A DNA stretch of 64,000 bases, from contig NZ_OX419519.1 of NCBI RefSeq assembly GCF_948472415.1, forward strand, positions 3,162,001 to 3,226,000, written 5' to 3'. The notes beneath the pieces were generated by a model. It ran no database searches. It saw nothing but the letters and a program-made list of their open reading frames with translations, and had not been told where the DNA came from. The DNA comes from Kitasatospora fiedleri. Lineage in GTDB: Bacteria; Actinomycetota; Actinomycetes; Streptomycetales; Streptomycetaceae. The translations under genes and the position numbers were made by a program. Of the stretch, positions 1 to 8,660 are shown one piece after another (the first letter of the stretch is position 1; each line of letters opens with the position of its first letter).

Positions 1-1141
1 CGGCGAGCAGCCGGGCCGCCCGGAGCCGGCCGGCGGCGACCTGCTCGGCGTCGGCGGACTCGTCGACGCCCGCGAGCAGCCGGGCGGCCTCCCCGGCGTG
101 CGGGGTGAGCAGGACGGGCGCGGGGCGGCCGGCCAGGACGGACGGGCCGAGCCGGGCGAGTTCGGTGAGCGCGTCGGCGTCGACCAGGACGGGCACCTCG
201 GTGTCCAGCGCCTCGCGCAGCGCGCGCTCGGCGTCCTGGCCGCCGCCCGGGCCGACCACCCAGCTCTGCACCCGCCCGGCGCGGGCCGGGCCGTCCTCGG
301 TGACGAGCGTCTCGGGGTGGCGGCGGACCACCTCCGCCGCCGCGTGCCCGGTGTAGCGGACCGCGCCGGCCCCGCCGTACAGCGCCCCGGTGACGGCCAG
401 CACGGCCGCGCCCGGGTAGCGGGCGGACCCGGCGGCGACGCCCACCACGCCGCGCCGGTACTTGTCGCTCTCCGCGCCGGGGGCGGGCAGCAGCGCGGCC
501 GCGTCGGCGTGCTGGAGCGCCTCGACGGGGGCGGGCGGCAGGTCGAGCCCGAGGTCGACCAGGTGGACGACGCCCGCGTACCGCGCGCCGGGGTCGATCA
601 AGAGGCCGGGCTTGTGGGTGCCGAAGCAGACCGTGACGTCGGCGCGGAGCGCGGGCCCGGCGACCTCGCCGCTGTCGGGGTCGACGCCGGAGGGGACGTC
701 CACGGCGACCACCCGGCCGCGGCGCGGCAGCGCGGCGAACGGGGCGGCGGCCGGGCGCAGCGGGCCGCGGCCGCCGATGCCGACGACGCCGTCCAGCACC
801 AGGTCGGCCCGGGTGAACGCGTCCGGGTCGGCGGTGGTCCGGCCGCCGGCCGCCAGCAGGGCGGCCAGCCCCCCGGCGTGCGCCTTGGCCGGGTCGAGCA
901 GCAGCGCCTCCACCCGGGCGCCCCGGCGGGCCAGCCGGGCGCCCGCGTACAGCGCGTCGCCGCCGTTGTCCCCGGAGCCGGCCAGCACCAGCACCCGGCT
1001 CGCGTACACCCGGGGCAGCAGCCCCGCGCAGACCGCGGCCAGCCCGGCCGCGGCCCGCTGCATCAGGGTGCCCTCCGGCAGTTCGGCCATCCGGGCGGCC
1101 TCGGCGGAACGGACCTGCTCGACGGTGTGGGCGTGGCGCAT
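1..1141 (-). CDS. nnrD: Bifunctional NAD(P)H-hydrate epimerase / ADP-dependent NAD(P)H-hydrate dehydratase, 3' end cut by window edge
   Basis: Repairs hydrated NADH and NADPH: the N-terminal YjeF domain epimerises the R and S hydrates and the C-terminal ribokinase-like domain dehydrates the S form using ADP. About 380 codons are visible without a stop, reading from an ATG at 1141. The epimerase domain shows a Rossmann-type GSGDNGGDAL loop near residue 55 and a VDVPSGVDPDSGEV segment. The dehydratase half starts with KYRRGVVGVAAGS and includes the LLTPHAGEAARLL segment close to the window edge. The usual C-terminal GDVLAG motif lies outside. acpS and glmS lie upstream in the same direction, as is common in streptomycetes. 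The assignment is firm; only the end is missing. Confidence 0.93.
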   Translation of the reverse strand, partial: MRHAHTVEQVRSAEAARMAELPEGTLMQRAAAGLAAVCAGLLPRVYASRVLVLAGSGDNGGDALYAGARLARRGARVEALLLDPAKAHAGGLAALLAAGGRTTADPDAFTRADLVLDGVVGIGGRGPLRPAAAPFAALPRRGRVVAVDVPSGVDPDSGEVAGPALRADVTVCFGTHKPGLLIDPGARYAGVVHLVDLGLDLPPAPVEALQHADAAALLPAPGAESDKYRRGVVGVAAGSARYPGAAVLAVTGALYGGAGAVRYTGHAAAEVVRRHPETLVTEDGPARAGRVQSWVVGPGGGQDAERALREALDTEVPVLVDADALTELARLGPSVLAGRPAPVLLTPHAGEAARLLAGVDESADAEQVAAGRLRAARLLA

Positions 1142-1154
1142 GGGAGCTCCCCTG

Positions 1155-1184
1155 CTCGGCGGTTCTCGGCGGTTCTCGGCGTTC
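1155..1184. repeat. Three tandem copies of a 10-bp unit
   Basis: CTCGGCGGTT occurs twice head to tail (1155-1164, 1165-1174), followed by CTCGGCGTTC. The repeats lie just upstream of the nnrD start in the acpS-nnrD spacer. The role is unknown; this may be simple slippage. Confidence 0.6.
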
Positions 1185-1207
1185 GCGGCGGGCGGCCCGG
1201 GAGGGGT

Positions 1208-1229
1208 CGGGCCCCCGGTGCGGGGCCCG
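1208..1229 (-). terminator. GC-rich hairpin downstream of acpS
   Basis: Perfect 8-bp stem CGGGCCCC / GGGGCCCG with a 6-nt loop between acpS (stop at 1288) and nnrD. There is no U-tract, as is common in actinomycetes. It may terminate or attenuate transcription before nnrD. Confidence 0.5.
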
Positions 1230-1287
1230 CCGTTCCCACCCTGCCCCCGGGTGGCGGCCTGCCGCTCCTTCCCCGGCTCCGGCGTCC

Positions 1288-1656
1288 TCAGCCCTCGGCG
1301 ATGACGACCGCCGAGGCGACGCCCGCGTCATGGCTGAGGGAGAGGTGCCAGGAGGTCACGCCGAGGGCGGCGGCGCGGGCCTCGACGGTGCCGGTGACGT
1401 GCAGCAGCGGGCGGCCGGACGCCTCGACCCGGACCTCGGCGTCCTCCCAGCGCAGGCCGGGGGGCGCGCCGAGGGCCTTGGCGACCGCCTCCTTCGCGGC
1501 GAACCGGGCCGCCAGCGAGGCCGTGCCGCGGCGCTGTCCGGAGGGGAGGGTCAGTTCGGCGGGGGTGAAGAGGCGTTCGGCCAGCCCGGGGGTGCGTTCC
1601 AGGGACTCCCCGAACCGCCCGATGTCCGCCACGTCGATGCCGACCCCGATGATCAC
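1288..1656 (-). CDS. acpS: Holo-[acyl-carrier-protein] synthase (AcpS)
   Basis: Transfers 4'-phosphopantetheine from CoA to the serine of acyl carrier protein, activating fatty-acid synthase carriers. The protein is 122 aa, the usual AcpS length. It shows [11 protein letters not shown] at the N-terminus (Mg-binding Asp) and [12 protein letters not shown] (Mg-binding Glu, catalytic Lys). I chose the GTG at 1656 because AAGGAG sits at ideal distance upstream and the protein then begins right before the family motif. An in-frame ATG at 1683 would add nine residues without such a site. It lies between glmS and nnrD in one orientation. CoaA, which feeds CoA synthesis, is close by. Confidence 0.95.
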   Translation of the reverse strand: MIIGVGIDVADIGRFGESLERTPGLAERLFTPAELTLPSGQRRGTASLAARFAAKEAVAKALGAPPGLRWEDAEVRVEASGRPLLHVTGTVEARAAALGVTSWHLSLSHDAGVASAVVIAEG

Positions 1657-1717
1657 GTCCCGCTCCTTCGTCCGTGCCGGCATAGAGCGCTCTACACCGG
1701 CACGGACGATACGCGCG

Positions 1718-3574
1718 CTACTCGACCGTGACGGACTTGGCCAGGTTGCGCGGCTGGTCGACCTCGTGGCCCTTGGCGGTGGCCAGCTCGCAGGCGAAGA
1801 CCTGGAGCGGGACGGTGGAGACCAGGGGCTGGAGCAGGGTCGGGGTGACCGGGATGCGGATCAGGTGGTCGGCGTAGGGGACGACGGCCTCGTCGCCCTC
1901 CTCGGCGATCACGATGGTGCGCGCGCCGCGGGCCCGGATCTCCTGGATGTTGGAGACGATCTTGTCGTGCAGGATCGAGCGGCCGCGCGGCGAGGGCACC
2001 ACCACGACCACCGGCAGGCCCTCCTCGATCAGGGCGATCGGGCCGTGCTTGAGCTCGCCGGCCGCGAAGCCCTCGGCGTGCATGTAGGCGAGCTCCTTGA
2101 GCTTGAGCGCGCCCTCCAGGGCCACCGGGTAGCCGACGTGCCGGCCGAGGAAGAGCACCGAGCGGGCGTCGGCCAGCGAGCGGGCCAGCGCCCGGACGGG
2201 CTCCATGGTGCCGAGCACCTGCTCGACCTGCCGGGGGGCGTCGCCGAGCTCGCGGATGACGGAGGAGATCTCGTCGCCCCACTTGGTGCCGCGCACCTGG
2301 CCCAGGTAGAGGGCGACCAGGTAGCAGGCGACCAGCTGGGTCAGGAACGCCTTGGTGGAGGCGACCGCGACCTCGGGGCCGGCGTGGGTGTAGAGCACGG
2401 CGTCGGACTCGCGCGGGATGGTCGAGCCGTTGGTGTTGCAGATCGCCAGCACCTTGGCGCCCTGCTCGCGGGCGTGCCGCAGCGCCATCAGGGTGTCCAT
2501 GGTCTCGCCGGACTGCGAGATGGCGATCACCAGGGTGCGGTCGTCCATGATCGGGTCGCGGTAGCGGAACTCGCTGGCGACCTCGACCTCGCAGGGGACC
2601 CGGGTCCAGTGCTCGATCGCGTACTTGGCGATCATGCCGGCGTGGAACGCGGTGCCGCAGGCGACGATCACCACCTTGTCAACCTCGCGCAGCACCTGGT
2701 CGGGGATGCGCAGCTCGTCGAGGGTGAGCCGGCCGTCGGTGCCGATCCGGCCGAGCAGGGTGTCGGCGACGGCCTTCGGCTGCTCGGCGATCTCCTTGAG
2801 CATGAAGTAGTCGTAGCCGCCCTTCTCGGCGGCCGAGGCGTCCCAGTCCACGTGGTACTCGCGGACCTCGGCGGGGGTGCCGTCGAAGTTGGTCACCGTG
2901 ACGCCCTCGGGGCGCAGCTCGACGACCTGGTCCTGGCCGAGCTCGATCGCCTCGCGGGTGTGCGCGATGAACGCGGCGACGTCCGAGGCGAGGAAGTTCT
3001 CGCCGTCGCCGACGCCGACCACCAGCGGCGAGTTGCGGCGGGCGCCGACCACCGTGCCGGGGGCGTCGGCATGCACCGCGACCAGGGTGAAGGCGCCGTC
3101 GAGCTGGCGGCAGACGGCGCGCATGGCCTCGGCCAGGTCGCCGTCGTAGGCCTCGGCGAGCAGGTGGGCGACGACCTCGGTGTCGGTCTCGGAGCGGAGG
3201 GTGTGGCCCCGGTCGGTGAGGTCGGCGCGCAGCCGGGCGAAGTTCTCGATGATGCCGTTGTGGACCACCGCGACCTTGCGGTGGTCGTCCAGGTGGGGGT
3301 GGGCGTTGGCGTCGGTGGGGCCGCCGTGGGTGGCCCACCGGGTGTGTCCGATGCCCGTGGTGCCGGCCGGGAGAGGGGTTTCGGCCAGCGACTTCTCGAG
3401 GTTGACGAGCTTCCCGGCCCGCTTGTCGGTGGACAGGAGCCACTGCCCGTCGGCTCCTGCGGTCTGCACCGCGACGCCGGCCGAGTCGTAGCCCCGGTAC
3501 TCCAGCCTCCGCAGACCTGCGATCACTACGTCGAGGGCCTCCTGAGGCCCGGTATATCCAACAATTCCGCACAT
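1718..3574 (-). CDS. glmS: Glutamine--fructose-6-phosphate aminotransferase (isomerizing)
   Basis: Makes glucosamine-6-phosphate from fructose-6-phosphate and glutamine, the first committed step to UDP-GlcNAc and peptidoglycan. The product is 618 aa, full length. The N-terminal class-II glutaminase domain begins MCGIVGYTG, with Cys2 as the nucleophile after Met removal. Two SIS sugar-isomerase domains follow, with [11 protein letters not shown] and a C-terminal end [13 protein letters not shown] typical of the family. The ATG at 3574 is fixed by the Cys2 requirement. No Shine-Dalgarno sequence precedes it. Instead TATGCT lies 7 nt upstream, so the mRNA may be leaderless. glmM, the next enzyme of the pathway, is about 8 kb away. 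Confidence 0.97.
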   Translation of the reverse strand: MCGIVGYTGPQEALDVVIAGLRRLEYRGYDSAGVAVQTAGADGQWLLSTDKRAGKLVNLEKSLAETPLPAGTTGIGHTRWATHGGPTDANAHPHLDDHRKVAVVHNGIIENFARLRADLTDRGHTLRSETDTEVVAHLLAEAYDGDLAEAMRAVCRQLDGAFTLVAVHADAPGTVVGARRNSPLVVGVGDGENFLASDVAAFIAHTREAIELGQDQVVELRPEGVTVTNFDGTPAEVREYHVDWDASAAEKGGYDYFMLKEIAEQPKAVADTLLGRIGTDGRLTLDELRIPDQVLREVDKVVIVACGTAFHAGMIAKYAIEHWTRVPCEVEVASEFRYRDPIMDDRTLVIAISQSGETMDTLMALRHAREQGAKVLAICNTNGSTIPRESDAVLYTHAGPEVAVASTKAFLTQLVACYLVALYLGQVRGTKWGDEISSVIRELGDAPRQVEQVLGTMEPVRALARSLADARSVLFLGRHVGYPVALEGALKLKELAYMHAEGFAAGELKHGPIALIEEGLPVVVVVPSPRGRSILHDKIVSNIQEIRARGARTIVIAEEGDEAVVPYADHLIRIPVTPTLLQPLVSTVPLQVFACELATAKGHEVDQPRNLAKSVTVE

Positions 3575-3581
3575 GTGCGCC

Positions 3582-3587
3582 AGCATA
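3582..3587 (-). promoter_or_regulatory. Putative -10 hexamer of glmS (leaderless promoter)
   Basis: TATGCT (minus strand) ends 7 nt before the glmS ATG, which puts the expected transcription start at or next to the start codon. No clear -35 is visible. Confidence 0.5.
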
Positions 3588-3624
3588 AGTGCGGACGTTC
3601 GGCCCCCGGTGCGCCGGATGACCA

Positions 3625-3689
3625 CACCGGGTGACCGCGCCAGGTGACCGCGCGGGGCGGCCGCACCGGGTGAACGCACCGGGTGACCG
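3625..3689. repeat. Four copies of a 13-bp motif in the glmS-coaA divergent spacer
   Basis: CACCGGGTGACCG is at 3625-3637 and 3677-3689. One-mismatch CACCGGGTGAACG is at 3664-3676, directly abutting the last copy. A shorter GCCAGGTGACCG is at 3639-3650. All are in the same orientation. They fill the region between the glmS -10 box and the coaA start, where operators would be expected. Confidence 0.7.
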
Positions 3690-3725
3690 ACACCACAACA
3701 CCCGTCGACCCGCACACGGCCCACA

Positions 3726-4718
3726 ATGGACACCGTGCTGACCGAACTCTGTACGAAGGGTGCGCCGCCCGCGCCCACTCCCTCCCCGTACGTGGATCTG
3801 GACCGCGCCGAGTGGAGCGCGCTGCGCGAGCGCACCCCCCTGCCGCTGACCGCCGAGGAGGTCGAGCGCCTGCGCGGACTCGGCACCGCCCTGGACCTCG
3901 ACGAGGTCCGGGACGTCTACCTGCCGCTGTCCCGGCTGCTCAACCTCTACGTGCACGCCACCCACGAGCTGCGCGGCGCCATCGGGAGCTTCCTGGACAC
4001 GCCCGACACCGAACGGGTGCGCACCCCGTTCATCATCGGCGTGGCCGGCTCCGTCGCGGTCGGCAAGTCCACCACCGCCCGCCTGCTCCAGGCGCTGCTG
4101 GCCCGCTGGCCCGAGCACCCCCGGGTCGAACTGGTCACCACCGACGGCTTCCTGCTGCCCAACGCGGAGCTGCGCCGGCGCGGCCTGATGGCCCGCAAGG
4201 GCTTCCCCGAGTCGTACGACCGGCGGGCGCTGATGCGCTTCGTCGCCGACGTGAAGGCCGGCAAGGACCGGGTCACCGCGCCGGTCTACTCCCACCTGGT
4301 GTACGACATCGTGCCGGGCGAGCGGCTGGTGGTGGAGCGCCCCGACATCCTGATCGTCGAGGGCCTGAACGTGCTCCAGCCGGCCCTGCCCGGCACCGAC
4401 GGCCGGACCAGGATGGCCGTCGCCGACTACTTCGACTTCTCGATCTACGTCGACGCCCGCACCGACGACATCGAGGCCTGGTACCTGGACCGCTTCCGCA
4501 AGCTGCGGCGGACCGCCTTCCAGGACCCGAACTCCTACTTCCGGCGCTTCACCGAGGTGCCCGAGGAGGAGGCGATGGACTACGGCCGCCAGGTCTGGCG
4601 GACCATCAACAAGCCCAACCTGCTGGAGAACGTCCTGCCCACCCGCGGCCGGGCCACCCTGGTGCTCCAGAAGGGGCCGGACCACAAGGTCCGCCGGGCG
4701 CTGCTGCGCAAGCTCTGA
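3726..4718 (+). CDS. coaA: Type I pantothenate kinase
   Basis: Phosphorylates pantothenate with ATP, the first and usually rate-limiting step of coenzyme A synthesis. The product is 330 aa. The P-loop [13 protein letters not shown] lies near residue 100. [10 protein letters not shown] and the [10 protein letters not shown] segment follow, with [26 protein letters not shown] in the second half; all are typical of the bacterial CoaA (P-loop kinase) type. The start is uncertain. The ATG at 3726 gives the listed length, while an in-frame GTG at 3735 would be preceded 7 nt upstream by CACAAT, a possible -10 for a leaderless message. It is divergent from glmS. Confidence 0.95.
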   Translation: MDTVLTELCTKGAPPAPTPSPYVDLDRAEWSALRERTPLPLTAEEVERLRGLGTALDLDEVRDVYLPLSRLLNLYVHATHELRGAIGSFLDTPDTERVRTPFIIGVAGSVAVGKSTTARLLQALLARWPEHPRVELVTTDGFLLPNAELRRRGLMARKGFPESYDRRALMRFVADVKAGKDRVTAPVYSHLVYDIVPGERLVVERPDILIVEGLNVLQPALPGTDGRTRMAVADYFDFSIYVDARTDDIEAWYLDRFRKLRRTAFQDPNSYFRRFTEVPEEEAMDYGRQVWRTINKPNLLENVLPTRGRATLVLQKGPDHKVRRALLRKL

Positions 4719-4779
4719 GCGGCGGCCGGACGGGGCGTCAGGGCGGCGCGTGCCAGGACGGCGCGCGTCGGAGGGGGCG

Positions 4780-5856
4780 TCAGGACGCGGGCTGCTGCGT
4801 CGCGGGCCAGCCGCGCAGCTTCAGCGTGGCCAGGCCGTCCGCGAACGCCTTGCGGGCGGCCGGGTCGGCGGCGAACCGGTAGTCGTAGCGGCCGCCCTCC
4901 TCGACGCTGTGCTCGAACCAGACGAAGCCGGGCACCTTCGGGTGGTCGGCGATCCACCGGAACAGGTCGGTGATCCAGCCGGGCTTGCCCGGGTCGGGCA
5001 TCGCGCCGGTCTCCGAGATGAACACCGGCTTGTCGGCGATCTCCCGCAGCCGGACGTAGGTCTGGTCGAGGACCTCGGAGGCCGTGCGCTCGCCGAAGCC
5101 GTAGCCGTCCATGCCCAGCCAGTCGACGTACGCGTCGCCCGGGTAGAGGCTCTGCAGGTCCGCGGAGGTCCCGCGCAGCACGTTCGGGCTCCACAGCCAG
5201 ATCACGTTGTCCGCGTGCTCCTGGGCGAAGACGTCGTGCACGTGCCGCCAGGCCGCCGCGTAGTCGCCCGGCCGGTTGCCGTTCACGTTCGCCGCCCACG
5301 GGTACCAGTCGCCGTTCATCTCGTGCGCGAACCGCAGCACCACCGGCCACCCCTGGTCGCGCACCCCGCGGGCGAAGCGGGTGATGTAGGCGTCGAACTC
5401 GCCGTCGGCGATCCGGCGGGTCGCGTACCAGGACTGGTCGGCCTCGTACGGGGCGTCGCCGGGCTCCCAGGTGAGCATCGGCACCGCGCCCTGGCGGTAG
5501 ACCTCCCGCACCGTCGCCGGATCGAACTCCTTGCGCCAGTCCAGGAAGTACTGGAGCATCGTCGGCCGCCGGCCGGCCGCCGCCGCGACCGCGTCGGTCT
5601 CGGCGGCCAGCGGCGTCTGGTAGGTGCTCACCCCGAAGTACACGCCGGCGGAGCGGAGCAGCTCGTCCTTGGTGGGCGGGACGGGCGCCGCGGGGGACGG
5701 CGGCGGGGCGGTGGCCGCCGGGGACGTGGACCGGTCCGCCTCCTCGCCGAACAGCGCGCCGGCCGGGCCGGTGCCGTCGGACTGCGCCGAGCACGACACC
5801 CCGGCGGCGAGCAGCACGAGCGCCGCAGCGCCGCGGCACCACGATCGGCGGTTCAT
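4780..5856 (-). CDS. GH26-type glycoside hydrolase, putative lipoprotein
   Basis: 358 aa. The N-terminus has two arginines, a hydrophobic stretch and Cys22 (AAGVSC), so it is probably exported and lipid-anchored. The lipobox is imperfect, with Gly at -3. A Pro/Ser-rich linker (residues 35-55) leads into a TIM-barrel with the clan GH-A signature of family 26. RFAHEMNGDWYPW carries the predicted acid/base Glu179, and FISETG carries the predicted nucleophile Glu282. Known GH26 members cut beta-mannan or mixed-linkage beta-glucan; the substrate here is unknown. The start at 5856 has GAGGGG upstream. It shares architecture with the lipoprotein at 8657-9679 and lies in a glycosyltransferase locus, so action on a self-made glycan is inferred. 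Confidence 0.85.
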   Translation of the reverse strand: MNRRSWCRGAAALVLLAAGVSCSAQSDGTGPAGALFGEEADRSTSPAATAPPPSPAAPVPPTKDELLRSAGVYFGVSTYQTPLAAETDAVAAAAGRRPTMLQYFLDWRKEFDPATVREVYRQGAVPMLTWEPGDAPYEADQSWYATRRIADGEFDAYITRFARGVRDQGWPVVLRFAHEMNGDWYPWAANVNGNRPGDYAAAWRHVHDVFAQEHADNVIWLWSPNVLRGTSADLQSLYPGDAYVDWLGMDGYGFGERTASEVLDQTYVRLREIADKPVFISETGAMPDPGKPGWITDLFRWIADHPKVPGFVWFEHSVEEGGRYDYRFAADPAARKAFADGLATLKLRGWPATQQPAS

Positions 5857-5882
5857 CCGTTCCGTCCCCCCTCGTTCGACCG

Positions 5883-6824
5883 TCAGGCCCCCTTGGCCAG
5901 CAACTGGTCGAAGTAGCCGTCGAGTTCCTTGCCGGAGCTCTGGGCCACCGGGTCCTGCTCGCCGGCCCCGCCGCTGATCGGGCCGGCGACCGTGAAGACC
6001 AGGTAGCGGCCCTCGACCCGGCTGGTCAGCGCGCAGGCCACGTTGCGGCAGAACTCGGCGACGCCGTCCTTGCCGAACAGCGGCTGGATCTGCCCCTTGA
6101 GCCCGCCGCCCGCCTTGGCCGCGTCGGCCTCGGTCTTGAAGGCCGCGACGCCCACCGTCACCGCCGTGTTGCCGGTGTAGTAGGTGCCGCGCATCAGCTG
6201 GTCGCAGTTCGCGTTGCTGAGGACGTCGCCGAGGCCGTTGCCGGTTGCCTTCCAGCACGGGGTGTCGGTGGCGGTGGACTTGCGGACGTAGTTGTGCCCG
6301 CCGATGTTGAGCGACTGGTCGGCGAAGAGCGCGTCGATGGTGATCGCCGGCGGCAGCGGCTTCTCCGGCGACGGGCTGGCCGAGGGCTTGGCGGAGCCGG
6401 AGGCCGAGGGCTTGGCGGAGCCGGTGGCCGGAGCGGAGGGGGAGGCCGAGCCGGAGGCGATCGGGTCCGGATCGCCGCTGCCCTGGCTCAGCAGCGCGAT
6501 GGCGACCCCGCCCGCGGCGAGCACCACCACGCCGATGCCGATGCCGAGCGTGAGCATCAGCCGCTTGCGGCGCGCCTGCGCCTCGCGCTCGTCGGCGAGT
6601 TGCTGCCAGTCCGGCGCGGGCGGCGGCTGCACCGGAGGCGGCCCCGGGTAGGAGTACTGTGTCTGTTGCCACTGCTGCGGCTGGTGCGGGAACGGCGGCG
6701 CGCCCTGGACCGGCGGCCCCTGGACCGGCGGCTGACCGGGCACCGGCTGAGCGCCGCTCAGAGGCTGCTGCGGCTGGCCGCCAGGAGTGTTCGGACTCTG
6801 CGGTACACCCATCCCATCGCTCAT
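5883..6824 (-). CDS. Pro/Gln-rich single-pass membrane protein of unknown function
   Basis: I do not recognise the family. With the ATG at 6824 it is 313 aa. The cytoplasmic N-terminus (about 1-75) is rich in Pro, Gln and Gly. It is followed by a charged RRKRLM stop segment, one membrane helix at about 90-115, a Ser/Pro/Ala-rich linker with KPSASGSAKPSAS repeats, and a C-terminal outer domain with four cysteines (PCW, NANCD, FCRNVAC). No Shine-Dalgarno sequence precedes 6824. TAGCAT lies 8 nt upstream, suggesting a leaderless mRNA. It ends 26 nt before the GH26 gene and is probably cotranscribed with it. It is divergent from the GT2 operon, so a role in the same glycan pathway is plausible. 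Confidence 0.7.
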   Translation of the reverse strand: MSDGMGVPQSPNTPGGQPQQPLSGAQPVPGQPPVQGPPVQGAPPFPHQPQQWQQTQYSYPGPPPVQPPPAPDWQQLADEREAQARRKRLMLTLGIGIGVVVLAAGGVAIALLSQGSGDPDPIASGSASPSAPATGSAKPSASGSAKPSASPSPEKPLPPAITIDALFADQSLNIGGHNYVRKSTATDTPCWKATGNGLGDVLSNANCDQLMRGTYYTGNTAVTVGVAAFKTEADAAKAGGGLKGQIQPLFGKDGVAEFCRNVACALTSRVEGRYLVFTVAGPISGGAGEQDPVAQSSGKELDGYFDQLLAKGA

Positions 6825-6832
6825 GTGCGTGA

Positions 6833-6838
6833 ATGCTA
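6833..6838 (-). promoter_or_regulatory. Putative -10 box (leaderless) of the Pro-rich membrane protein gene
   Basis: TAGCAT on the minus strand ends 8 nt before the ATG at 6824. No ribosome binding site is seen. Confidence 0.4.
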
Positions 6839-6966
6839 GGGCATGTGCGCCCATTCGGTGATGCCGCCTCCGCAGCAAGCCGAAATGTCCGTTTTCCGCC
6901 GCGCCGGCGCGCCCCACCGTAATGCAAACGTCACTACCCGGCCCCGGCCCGGCGAACACCGTCGGC

Positions 6967-6972
6967 TAAACT
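6967..6972 (+). promoter_or_regulatory. Possible -10 box for the GT2 operon
   Basis: TAAACT fits the TANNNT pattern and would give a leader of about 70 nt before the TTG start at 7050. No recognisable -35 is found at 17-18 bp. Low certainty. Confidence 0.3.
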
Positions 6973-7049
6973 CTAGCGGCCGCCGGTTCACGCCAATCTC
7001 CGCGCAGGCAGGCTGAATCGAGTCCGAAGCACGGCCACGGGGGCCCTCT

Positions 7050-8660
7050 TTGTCCAGCAGCATCGAATCCACGCGCCGCACCCGGCGGCGCGGAGCTGTC
7101 CCCGCGCCGCGCCGCCGCAAGGCCCCGGCCGCGCCGCAGCTCGGACTGCTGCCGCAACCGCCGGACGACACCGAGAAGTTCGCGTACGCCAAGCGCCACC
7201 TGTGGGTGCTGACGCTCAGTTCGCTGATCAGCTTCGGCTGCCTGACCACCAGTCAGGTCGGCCTGCTGGCGAGCGCGCCCTGGCTGTGGATCTACGCGCC
7301 GTTCCTGCTGTTCACCGTGGTCTACTACCTGATCTCGCTGCGGGTCACCGGCCTCAACGGCGACTTCGACCTCAAGGGCCACCGGCAGCTGGTGCGCGCC
7401 TGGCGCCCGCGGGAGTACCCGACGGTCGACGTCTTCCTCCCGGTGTGCGGCGAGCCGATCGAGATCCTGCACAACACCTGGACGCACGTCCGGGAGATGG
7501 CCGACAACTACCCCGGCCTGTGCATGCCCTACGTCCTCGACGACTCGGCCAGCCCCGAACTCGAGGCGATGGCCGCCGACTTCGGCTTCCGCTACGGCAC
7601 CCGCCCGAACCGCGGCTGGTACAAGAAGGCCGGCAACCTGCACTTCGGGTTCGGCAACTCCGACGGCGAGTACATCCTCATCCTGGACGCCGACTTCACC
7701 CCGCGCGCCGACCTGCTGAGCGAGCTCCTCCCGCACCTGGACGCCGACCCGAAGCTCGGCATCGTGCAGTCCCCGCAGTACTTCCGGGTGCTGGACTCGC
7801 AGAGCTGGGTCGAGCGCGGCGCCGGCGCCGTGCAGGAGCTGTTCTACCGCTCCGTGCAGGTCTCCCGGCAGGCCAGGGACGGCGCGATCTGCGTCGGCAG
7901 CTGCGCCGTCTACCGGCGGTCCGCGCTGGAGGAGAACGGCGGCACCACGCTGATCGAGCACTCCGAGGACGTGCACACCGGCTTCGACCTGCGCCGCCTC
8001 GGCTGGGGGCTGCGCTACGTGCCGCTGGCGCTGGCCACCGGGGTCTGCCCGGACACCGCGGGCGCCTTCTACAACCAGCAGTACCGCTGGTGCTCGGGCT
8101 CGATGAGCCTGCTCGGCAGCCGCAAGTTCTGGGACACCAAGCTCCGCTGGCGCAGCCGGCTGTGCTACATGTCCGGGTTCTTCTACTACATCCACACCGC
8201 GATCTTCATCTTCCTGTCGCCGGTGATCCCGCTCGCGCTGCTGATCTGGCACCCGGAGATGTTCCTGGTCGAGCGGCTCTGGCTGGTGCTGCCCAGCCTG
8301 GTGTACACCACGGTGATCTTCCCGCTCTGGCACCGCGTCCCGTACCGCCTGGAAGCCTGGTCCTGCCGGATGATGTACGGCTGGGCGCACTTCTTCGCGA
8401 TCTGGGACATCCTGCGCCGCAAGCGGATGTCCTGGCAGGCGACCGGTTCCAGCACCGCCAAGAAGAACCGGACCCGCCGGCTCTGGGTCGGGCTGTGGGT
8501 CTGGGGCGGCGGCACCGCGCTCGCCTGGGTCGGCATCGCCGTGTGGCGCATCCTGACCGGGTACCCGCCGGACTACGCCCTGGTGCTCGCCTCCGGGCTG
8601 TTCTACGCCCTGGTGGTCGGCCGCACCCTCCTCCAGCCCCGAAGCGAGAAGGCCGCGTGA
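7050..8660 (+). CDS. Cellulose-synthase-like family 2 glycosyltransferase (membrane)
   Basis: 536 aa processive-type GT2. After a basic N-terminus and two membrane helices (about 48-95) the catalytic domain shows VDVFLPVCGEP, DDSAS (about 164), the DAD triad in LILDADFTP (about 213), SEDVHT (about 305) and QQYRW (about 343). These are the D, DxD, D, QxxRW residues of cellulose, chitin and related synthases. Four or so helices follow. There is no PilZ domain. The start is TTG at 7050, with GGGGG about 8 nt upstream; no better ATG is near. The stop overlaps the next start (GTGA), so it is translationally coupled to a GH26 lipoprotein. The product polymer cannot be read from the sequence. Confidence 0.88.
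   Translation: MSSSIESTRRTRRRGAVPAPRRRKAPAAPQLGLLPQPPDDTEKFAYAKRHLWVLTLSSLISFGCLTTSQVGLLASAPWLWIYAPFLLFTVVYYLISLRVTGLNGDFDLKGHRQLVRAWRPREYPTVDVFLPVCGEPIEILHNTWTHVREMADNYPGLCMPYVLDDSASPELEAMAADFGFRYGTRPNRGWYKKAGNLHFGFGNSDGEYILILDADFTPRADLLSELLPHLDADPKLGIVQSPQYFRVLDSQSWVERGAGAVQELFYRSVQVSRQARDGAICVGSCAVYRRSALEENGGTTLIEHSEDVHTGFDLRRLGWGLRYVPLALATGVCPDTAGAFYNQQYRWCSGSMSLLGSRKFWDTKLRWRSRLCYMSGFFYYIHTAIFIFLSPVIPLALLIWHPEMFLVERLWLVLPSLVYTTVIFPLWHRVPYRLEAWSCRMMYGWAHFFAIWDILRRKRMSWQATGSSTAKKNRTRRLWVGLWVWGGGTALAWVGIAVWRILTGYPPDYALVLASGLFYALVVGRTLLQPRSEKAA

Noticed and set aside
98..3634. Very long plus-strand open frames over nnrD, acpS and glmS
   Set aside because: They are antisense shadows from GC-rich codon bias; composition is Gly/Arg/Ala-rich without domains and the minus-strand genes are certain.
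4732..4784. GGGGCGTCAGG occurring twice between coaA and the GH26 gene
   Set aside because: Only two copies, one inside the gene end; too little to call a regulatory repeat.
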